Of a stretch of 52,203 bases of DNA, positions 46,217 through 52,203 are shown piece by piece. A program made the translations under genes and the position numbers. Each line of letters starts with the position of its first letter. The first letter of the stretch is position 1. The stretch lies in assembly GCA_002737365.1 (NCBI GenBank), contig NSIL01000017.1, positions 1 through 52,203 of the forward strand, given 5' to 3'. Origin of the DNA: Acidobacterium sp. GTDB lineage: Bacteria > Acidobacteriota > Vicinamibacteria > Vicinamibacterales > UBA2999. Under the pieces are notes generated by a model that was not told where the DNA came from, made no database searches, and saw only the letters and a program-made list of their open reading frames with translations.

Positions 46217-47808
46217 TGAAACGACTGTCTATTGCTGGTGTGGTGGTGTTGCTCAGTGCCTGCGCCTCACCTCCCACCTCCGCGCCTGGATCCTCCAGCG
46301 CTACGGTGGGTAAACCCACTGTCGACGTTGTCGAGTTGAGTGCCACCGATGCCCGCGCGCGGATGGCCTCAGGCGAACTGACCTCAGTGGCACTGGCGCA
46401 GGCTTACCTCGATCGCATTGCGAAGATCGATGATGCCGGGCCAACGCTGGGTGCGGTGATTGAGATCAACCCGCAGGCGGTGGCCGATGCCACCGCACTC
46501 GATGCGGAACGCAAGGCCGGCAAGCTGCGCGGTCCGTTGCATGGCATCCCGGTGCTGCTGAAGGACAACATCGACACGGCCGGTATGGTTAACTCCGCCG
46601 GCTCGCTCGCGATGGCCGATAACCGGCCCGCCAGCGATGCGTTCGTAGTTGCGCGGTTGCGCGCATCGGGAGCAGTCATTCTTGGCAAGACGAACTTGAG
46701 TGAGTGGGCCAACTTTCGCTCGACGCGGTCGTCGTCCGGCTGGAGTTCTCGGGGTGGGCAGACGAAGAATCCCTACGTGCTGGACCGCAACCCCTGCGGG
46801 TCGAGCTCGGGCACTGGTTCGGCGATTGCCGCCAGCCTCGGGGCCGTTGGTGTCGGCACGGAAACCGATGGCAGCATCATTTGCCCGGCATCAGTGAACG
46901 GCCTGGCGGGACTCAAGCCGACCGTGGGCCTGGTGAGTCGCACCGGCATCATCCCGGTCTCGATCTCGCAAGACACGGCGGGGCCGATGGCACGAACGGT
47001 CTCGGACGTCGCGCTGTTGTTGAACGGCATGGCGGCCGTCGATGTCTCGGATTCATCTGGCGCGGCCGCAACGGGGAAAATCTCGGCCGACTACACCACG
47101 TTCCTCAAGGCCGACGCGGTGAAGGGGAGGCGGTTTGGTGTGTTGAGACAGGCGATGGGATATCACCCGGACGTCGATGCCTCGATGACCAAGGCCATCG
47201 AGGCGCTGAAGGCCGGCGGCGCCGAGGTGATCGACATCAAGGTCCCCACCTACAACGCCTGGAACGACCCGGAGTTCAGCGTGCTGTTGTACGAGTTCAA
47301 GGATGGCCTGAACACGTACTTGAAGAAGAGTGGCTCACCGCATGCCTCGCTTGAGGCGCTGATTACCTGGAACAAGGCGAACGCCGCGAAGGCGATGCCG
47401 TTCTTCGGCCAGGAGATCTTCGAGCAGGCTCAGGCCAAGGGGCCGCTCACCGATCCCGCCTACAAGAAGGCGCGTGACGACGCGCGCCGGTTGGCTGGAA
47501 AGGACGGACTACTGGCCGTACTCGCGAAGCACAAGCTCGATGCGGTGATTGCGCCAAGCCTGTCGCCGGCGTGGCCGACTGATCATGTACTGGGCGATCA
47601 CTTTGTGGGCGCCGGCTATGGCATGTCAGCAGTCGCCGGCACACCGAGCCTCACGGTGCCGATCGGCGACAGCCACGGCCTGCCCCTCGGCGTGACGTTC
47701 ATGGGGCCGGCGTACAGCGAGGGCGAGTTAATCGGCTTTGGCTACGCGCTCGAGCAGGCGACCAAGGCACGCCAGGCGCCCACGTATAAGGCGACGCTCG
47801 ATCCGTAG
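46213..47808 (+). CDS. Amidase-signature lipoprotein
   Basis: The 531-residue protein has a lipoprotein signal (VVLLSAC) and an amidase-signature domain. The Ser-cisSer-Lys triad is visible as Lys117 (VLLKDNID), the GSSSGTGSAIAASLGAV region (about 196-210) and Ser221 (TDGSII). Conserved NGLAGLKPTVGLVSRTGIIP and SQDTAGPMARTVSDVALLL follow. Amidases of this group hydrolyse carbon-nitrogen bonds of amides, and exported members may act on peptides or N-acylated compounds. It is probably anchored to a membrane in the periplasm. It overlaps the DUF72 stop. Substrate unknown. Confidence 0.92.
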   Translation: MMKRLSIAGVVVLLSACASPPTSAPGSSSATVGKPTVDVVELSATDARARMASGELTSVALAQAYLDRIAKIDDAGPTLGAVIEINPQAVADATALDAERKAGKLRGPLHGIPVLLKDNIDTAGMVNSAGSLAMADNRPASDAFVVARLRASGAVILGKTNLSEWANFRSTRSSSGWSSRGGQTKNPYVLDRNPCGSSSGTGSAIAASLGAVGVGTETDGSIICPASVNGLAGLKPTVGLVSRTGIIPVSISQDTAGPMARTVSDVALLLNGMAAVDVSDSSGAAATGKISADYTTFLKADAVKGRRFGVLRQAMGYHPDVDASMTKAIEALKAGGAEVIDIKVPTYNAWNDPEFSVLLYEFKDGLNTYLKKSGSPHASLEALITWNKANAAKAMPFFGQEIFEQAQAKGPLTDPAYKKARDDARRLAGKDGLLAVLAKHKLDAVIAPSLSPAWPTDHVLGDHFVGAGYGMSAVAGTPSLTVPIGDSHGLPLGVTFMGPAYSEGELIGFGYALEQATKARQAPTYKATLDP

Positions 47809-47988
47809 CTACTTGGTGACGGTAATCGTGACCTGGCCGTCGCCGGTCAACGCGCCGTCGTCGGCGCGGGCCCGGAGGACGTAGACGCCCGGCTCGCTAA
47901 AGGTGACCTGCACGGCCACCCGGCCATCCGCAGCCATCGCCGGCGGTGCCCAGATCGGCGCCCACATCAACCTCGGCATGAACCGCAT
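47809..47988 (-). CDS. 59-aa C-terminal Ig-like fragment, coupled to the nitrilase gene
   Basis: The ORF begins with an ATG overlapping the nitrilase stop (TGATG) and ends at 47809. It reads like the last strands of a beta-sandwich (DGRVAVQVTFSEPGVYVLRA, RADDGALTGDGQVTITVTK), similar to the C-termini of Ig- or PKD-like proteins (PGxYVLRxxADDG). No signal peptide or N-terminal strands are present, so it is probably a remnant of a longer protein lost upstream. A functional 59-residue product cannot be excluded. Confidence 0.5.
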   Translation of the reverse strand: MRFMPRLMWAPIWAPPAMAADGRVAVQVTFSEPGVYVLRARADDGALTGDGQVTITVTK

Positions 47989-48995
47989 CAGCTCGTGAGC
48001 CGGCGCTTGGCCGCTTCGATGCGTTCCACGTTCCACTCGTACGACATGAGGGCCGGCTGGTCGGTTGGTTGTGGCGGGAACTGGTGACCGGCATAGACGG
48101 GGTAGGCCTCCGTCCGCAGGTGGGCGAGCAGGTGATGCCCCTGCCGCGCGGCACGTTCGTGGCGTAGCGCGGTCACGTCCACGGGCGCCACGACGATGCG
48201 CTCGCCTGGGCCGGGCGAGGCCTCGGCCAGCAGCCGGCCGTCGTAATCGACCACCTGAGACCCGCCGGGCCACGAGTAGGGTGGATAGTGCCGCAGGCTG
48301 GCGCCCTGGTTGGCGCCAACGACGTAGGCGATGTTTTCGATCGCGCGCGCGCGATTGATCACCGTCCACCAGTTCATCGGCTCGGTGGCGCCCCACGGGT
48401 CCATGTAGGCGGACACCCGTAACAGCACCTCCGCGCCATTGGCGGCCAATTGGCGAATGGCCTCGGGAAACAGCCAGTCGTAGCAGATGGCGCAGCCGAT
48501 GCGGCCGATTTCGGTGTCGGCCACCGGAAACAGTGGCTCGTCGTAACCCGGCAGGTCATGCGGACTCGACTGCAGTTCGTACGGAATCCAGGGATTGACC
48601 TTTCGATACCGGTAGAGCAGACCCTCTGGCCCGATCAGGCACGTCGTGTTGAACACCACGCCCGGCCACTTGGGATCGCACTCGATCATCGAGCCGGTCT
48701 GGACATAGATGCCAAGGTCGCGCGCCTTGCGCGCGATCAGGTCGGTGTGCTCGTTGGGGATCGAGACCGCCAGCTTTTCGAGCAGCTCCGCCACCGTGGA
48801 AAAGACCGGAGCCGAGTGCGCGAACTCCGGGAACACGACGAGGCGCACCGGGAGAAACGGCCGGCTGCCAATCACCGCCGAGTCGATCAGGCTGAGCATG
48901 CGGTCGGTACTCGCCCGCATCTGCCGCCGGTCCGCCGGGTTTGGCATGTCGGTCTGGCAGGCGGCGACCGAGTAACGAATGTGGGCAAAGCTCAT
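47988..48995 (-). CDS. Nitrilase-superfamily C-N hydrolase
   Basis: The 335-residue protein has the Glu-Lys-Cys triad of the nitrilase superfamily: E57 (VFPEFAHS), K132 (YRKVNPWIP) and C171 (GCAICYDWLFPE). Other marks are RAIENIAYVVGANQGAS and the VVDYDGRLLAEASPGPGE stretch. Members hydrolyse amides, nitriles or carbamoyl compounds in the cytoplasm. The ATG at 48995 lies one base after the stop of the TPR/VCBS gene, so it is coexpressed. The HHLLAHLRTEAYPVYAGHQFPP tail is typical of the aliphatic amidase or arylformamidase-like branch. Substrate uncertain. Overlaps the 59-aa ORF. Confidence 0.9.
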   Translation of the reverse strand: MSFAHIRYSVAACQTDMPNPADRRQMRASTDRMLSLIDSAVIGSRPFLPVRLVVFPEFAHSAPVFSTVAELLEKLAVSIPNEHTDLIARKARDLGIYVQTGSMIECDPKWPGVVFNTTCLIGPEGLLYRYRKVNPWIPYELQSSPHDLPGYDEPLFPVADTEIGRIGCAICYDWLFPEAIRQLAANGAEVLLRVSAYMDPWGATEPMNWWTVINRARAIENIAYVVGANQGASLRHYPPYSWPGGSQVVDYDGRLLAEASPGPGERIVVAPVDVTALRHERAARQGHHLLAHLRTEAYPVYAGHQFPPQPTDQPALMSYEWNVERIEAAKRRLTS

Positions 48996-48996
48996 C

Positions 48997-51900
48997 TCAG
49001 CGGCCGGCCTCGTAACGGGTATTGAACCGGCGATGCAGCTCATCTCGTTGTGGCGAGGCACGGCCGGGCAGTGGCTCCACGGTCTCGCCATCCTTGGTGT
49101 AAAGGTCCATGTCCTTGCACCAGCCTCGCACTTCGAGGACGATGCGCCGTGTCCAGCCGGGCGGTGGTGGCGGCGGCGCGACGAACTCGAGATGCACTTC
49201 CTCGCCAGGACCAAAGATCGCCACCGCGTCATCGGTCGCGGCCACCAGCGGCTCGATGGCGCCGGTGGCGGTGTACCACCCGCGCGGGTGACGGGTATCG
49301 AGCAGCGGCGCGCGGCGGTCGTAGTCGTAGTGCGGCCGTCGTTGCGAGAGTGTCGTGCGGTGAGGAAACCCGGTGACGTCCAGGCGTGCGGCCGACACCG
49401 GCAGTCGCCGGTGCCGGACCGCCGGCACCGACTCCGGATAGGCGACGGCAAGGCGGTCCCAGTAGATTTCCTGGGTGGTGGAGAGGCGCAGCGCACTGGC
49501 GCCGCGCGGCAACTTCGGCAGCGGCACGCTCATCTGCCGCGGCATGCCGGCGGGGTAGCCGAATTCCGGCAACACCATGTGCCACCGGCCGTCACGATCC
49601 CGCGCTTCGATCGAGGGCGCCCGGTAGGGCGCATTGGCCTGCCACGCCGCGAAGATGGTCTGGGCGTACGGATACTCGATCCACCCGTCGATGACGAGGA
49701 GCGGCGGCGTGCCGCCCGTCTCGAGGGGGCGGTCGAACTCGAGGGTCACCTGCGACTCGGCCGTGCGTCCGATGAAGCGCGGGTCGGCCGTCCCGGTGGG
49801 CGCGGCTACGTCGTCCGCGGTGATGATGGAGCGCGTGACATCCTCCCCCGACCGGGTCGTTGCTCGAGACGGCACGAGATCGCGCGCAAAGAAGCGCGGT
49901 TCGCCGGTCGGCACGGGCCCCGCGATCGATTTGCGCTCGTCGAGTGTCATCTGCCAGCCGGGCGGCAGATCGTAGACGCTGAGCGAGGCCGCGTCGAGAT
50001 ACGTGATCTCTTCCATCGGCTCGCCGAGCTTCAGCTGGTAGCGGCCGTCCTTCGGCACCAGGCTACCGACCGGGAGCAGCACGTGTTCCGTGGGATACGG
50101 CTCGCTGTAGACACCGGGCCGCTCGAGAAATCCGATGCCGCCCACGCCCAGCACGTCGGTCACGAACCCGAAGGTGCGGCCGTTGAACGCGAACAACACG
50201 GGACAGCTCGATAACTGCCGCTGCGTCTCTTCGATGCGGTGCACGGTACCCGCCGCGAGCGACAACTCGGTCTGGAACACGCCGTCGGACCAAGTGACGG
50301 CCAGGAAGTCGGCCTGGGCGGCGCCACCGAGTCCGAGTGCGACTGGCTGGAGGCTTTGCCCGGGGCCCGACTGCCATCGCCACGTGTTGAGCGCGGTCCA
50401 GTGGGAACCAGCGCGCACCGCCGCGCTGGCGCCAATGCCCGAGAGATTCGACCGCAGCTGATCGCTGCGGCTGTCGCGGCCCGTCAACACCAGCGCGAGG
50501 AACGGATGGCGGCCGGGTCCCGGCCCCCAGACGACGGGCGCGCCGTCGGCTGGCAGGCCGATCACCGACGGTCCTCGCGCCGGATCGAGCAGGCCCAGCG
50601 TCCACGTCGCGGTCGCTGGACCCTGCGCGGTGAATTGGGTCGATCCCGATTGCCGTGCCGACGGATCGATCACCGCCCACGACGAGCCACGAGTCACGAT
50701 CAGGTCGAGCGAGCCGTTGCCGTCGATGTCGGCCAGCGCCAGTTGCCGGACCGTGGCGGGGCCGCCGAGCGCGCCGGTGTCGCCGGCCGCCAGCTGTGCG
50801 GGTTGCCACACCTGCTGGCGATCGCGCACCCATCGCTCGATCCCGCGCGGGCCGTCGGTGTAGAGCTCCGTGTCGCCGTCGGCGTCAACGTCGCCCGCGA
50901 GCACCGTTTCGATTGCCGCGTTCGCGAGAACGTCCGTGCCGGGCGCACGGTGGTACTGCCACAGGCGGTCGTTGAGATAGAGGTCGTGGGGCGGTGTTTG
51001 CCGGATGACGATCAGGTCGGCGTCGCGATCGGCATCGAGGTCGGCGATCGCCAGACCTCGCGCGCCGCGATCGTCGTTGGTCAAGCCGGCGGCGGCGGCG
51101 ATGTTCCTGAACGTGCCGTCGCCGTTGTTGCTGAGCAGTCGAATCGAACCGCGGGCGCTCAGTAGCAGTATGTCGAGGTCGCCGTCATGATCGGCGTCGA
51201 ACATCGCACCGTCAACGGCGGGCTCGGGCGCCACCGCGCCCGCCGCGCGCGTCACGTCGCGCCATACCCCGGACGTGACCTGCCGCCATAACTGGCTGCC
51301 GCCCTGCGAGCGGCCAAGAAAGACGTCGACCAGGCCGTTGTTGTCGTAGTCGCCCCACAGGGCGGTCCGCACACCAGCGACTGACGCGAGCGGGTGGCGG
51401 AGCTGCGGCTGGAACGATCCATCCGCGTCGCCGGTCAACAAGGCGTTGGGGGTGGTCCCGCCTCCGGCGCCGGCCGCGAAGACGTCGAGGGTGCCATCGC
51501 CGTTGACGTCCACGACCGTGATTGACGGCGACACTGGTCCACCGGATGGTCCCGATCGCCACGGAAAGGGCTGGGCGACGAGCGGTGCCGCCGCGGCAAA
51601 CGCGGATCCGGCTGGCATGGTTGAAGCGATCGCCGCCCGATCGCGATCGATCGTGATGGCCTCCGCCAGCGGCCCCATGTGCAAGTATTTAAACTCGGCC
51701 ACCACCGCCTGCGGGTTGCGGTCCAGATCCTCGAAGCGCTGGAGCAGGTCGCGCCCCTCGTCGCCGCGTCCGAGCCGCTGCATCGCCTGAAACGCTCCGT
51801 AGTAGGCGCTACGGAGCAGAGGGTCGAGGGCAATGGCCTTGCGGTACCACAAAAGTGTCTGATCGGGCTGGTCGGCTGCCAGGCTGCGCGCCGCGAAGTA

Positions 51901-52203
51901 GGCCGCAAACGCATCCGGCGGATCGGCGTCGGCGACGTCGCGAAAATGAGGGAGCGCCTCCGCGGTCCGGCCATCGTTCAAGAGCAGCAACGCCAGGACG
52001 TAACGGCCACGCCGGTGTCGGGCGTCGATTGCCAGCACGCGTTCGCGCAGCACGCTTTCCGATCGCGCCAAGTCTTCAGATTTCTGCTGATTGAGGAGGG
52101 CAATGGCCAGATTGACCTGCGCATCGAGCGCATCGGGGCGCGCACTGGCCACGGCGCCAAACGCCTTCGCGGCGTCGGCATAGTCGAAGCGTCCCATTAA
52201 CCC
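48997..52203 (-). CDS. TPR plus VCBS/FG-GAP repeat protein (5' end beyond window)
   Basis: The frame is open to the window edge (the codons before the first ATG at 52197 read G-L), so the true start is outside. Residues are counted from that ATG (1066 codons). They hold TPR helices (about 1-170: AKAFGAVASARPDALDAQVN, WYRKAIALDPLLRSAYYGAF), then VCBS/FG-GAP-like calcium repeats (VVDVNGDGTLDVFAAG, DYDNNGLVDVFLG, DADHDGDLDILLL, DLDADRDADLIVI, DVDADGDTELY, DIDGNGSLDLIV), then an ASPIC/UnbV-like region and a C-terminal beta-domain with a Pro run (EFVAPPPPPPGW). This combination is common in Acidobacteriota surface or periplasmic proteins. It is cotranscribed with the nitrilase gene. Confidence 0.88.
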   Translation of the reverse strand, partial: GLMGRFDYADAAKAFGAVASARPDALDAQVNLAIALLNQQKSEDLARSESVLRERVLAIDARHRRGRYVLALLLLNDGRTAEALPHFRDVADADPPDAFAAYFAARSLAADQPDQTLLWYRKAIALDPLLRSAYYGAFQAMQRLGRGDEGRDLLQRFEDLDRNPQAVVAEFKYLHMGPLAEAITIDRDRAAIASTMPAGSAFAAAAPLVAQPFPWRSGPSGGPVSPSITVVDVNGDGTLDVFAAGAGGGTTPNALLTGDADGSFQPQLRHPLASVAGVRTALWGDYDNNGLVDVFLGRSQGGSQLWRQVTSGVWRDVTRAAGAVAPEPAVDGAMFDADHDGDLDILLLSARGSIRLLSNNGDGTFRNIAAAAGLTNDDRGARGLAIADLDADRDADLIVIRQTPPHDLYLNDRLWQYHRAPGTDVLANAAIETVLAGDVDADGDTELYTDGPRGIERWVRDRQQVWQPAQLAAGDTGALGGPATVRQLALADIDGNGSLDLIVTRGSSWAVIDPSARQSGSTQFTAQGPATATWTLGLLDPARGPSVIGLPADGAPVVWGPGPGRHPFLALVLTGRDSRSDQLRSNLSGIGASAAVRAGSHWTALNTWRWQSGPGQSLQPVALGLGGAAQADFLAVTWSDGVFQTELSLAAGTVHRIEETQRQLSSCPVLFAFNGRTFGFVTDVLGVGGIGFLERPGVYSEPYPTEHVLLPVGSLVPKDGRYQLKLGEPMEEITYLDAASLSVYDLPPGWQMTLDERKSIAGPVPTGEPRFFARDLVPSRATTRSGEDVTRSIITADDVAAPTGTADPRFIGRTAESQVTLEFDRPLETGGTPPLLVIDGWIEYPYAQTIFAAWQANAPYRAPSIEARDRDGRWHMVLPEFGYPAGMPRQMSVPLPKLPRGASALRLSTTQEIYWDRLAVAYPESVPAVRHRRLPVSAARLDVTGFPHRTTLSQRRPHYDYDRRAPLLDTRHPRGWYTATGAIEPLVAATDDAVAIFGPGEEVHLEFVAPPPPPPGWTRRIVLEVRGWCKDMDLYTKDGETVEPLPGRASPQRDELHRRFNTRYEAGR

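Noticed and set aside
46704-47354. 216-aa alternative frame inside the amidase gene
   Set aside because: It shares the strand but not the frame with the well-conserved amidase, and shows no domain.
1-52203. tRNA, rRNA, riboswitch or transposase genes
   Set aside because: None was recognised by eye on either strand; a covariance-model scan would be needed to exclude small RNAs.

Overview
The window looks like a chromosomal segment of a GC-rich, Gram-negative, free-living bacterium. The gene content fits Acidobacteriota, probably near Vicinamibacteria: a Ser/Thr kinase with a TPR tail, a TolB-propeller/Omp85 fusion with a peptidase-MA domain, a DUF5777 barrel beside cupredoxins, a TPR/VCBS protein, TonB receptors, and dispersed short palindromes. 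This placement is inferred from gene content, not from a marker gene. No rRNA, tRNA, CRISPR array, prophage or transposase was recognised.

Layout. 1-5.7 kb: the 3' end of an MBL-fold gene, lipA, and an operon of a UPF0173-like hydrolase (first metal motif missing), a secreted propeller protein and a TonB-dependent receptor. 5.7-8 kb: a TetR regulator divergent from a shortened box-pathway (benzoyl-CoA) locus and a 3-hydroxyacyl-CoA dehydrogenase. 8-9.8 kb: a three-gene redox operon (CuA-like protein, DUF5777 barrel, cupredoxin lipoprotein). 9.8-16.3 kb: a decayed sensor gene, a DUF4097-like protein, a Ser/Thr kinase, an IclR regulator, a ferredoxin, a TPR/retropepsin protein and a thioesterase. 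16.3-22.8 kb: a very large surface protein, an ECF sigma/anti-sigma/TlpA operon, and a 74-aa ORF coupled to a fatty-acid desaturase. 22.8-27.1 kb: a MacAB-like ABC exporter with adaptor.

27.2-41.7 kb is the most unusual part, a putative light/oxidative-stress and DNA-repair island. It holds a ribbon-helix-helix regulator with a paired GATATC operator, an operon of flavin amine oxidase, DUF1365 and cyclopropane-fatty-acid-synthase-like genes, an EEP phosphatase, a flavin-binding protein, a photolyase-like protein with permuted domain order, a membrane protein, a radical SAM/DUF4130/DUF2256 operon (the radical SAM gene has a frameshift), a second flavin oxidoreductase, a PEP-synthase-like enzyme and Dps. 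41.7-52.2 kb holds a four-TM protein, a truncated CIA30 gene, a transglutaminase-like hypothetical, a CusF/SCO1 fusion, a hydroxyacid-oxoacid transhydrogenase-type dehydrogenase, DUF72, a lipoprotein amidase, a nitrilase and a large TPR/VCBS protein that runs off the edge.

Two themes cut across the window. First, several genes carry clean, often in-frame internal deletions or leave short remnants (UPF0173, boxC/boxB, radical SAM copy, PPOX tail, CIA30). These are either real genome streamlining or an assembly artefact, and read mapping would decide. Second, many genes have a -10-like hexamer ending only 4-7 nt before the start codon, which suggests widespread leaderless transcription.
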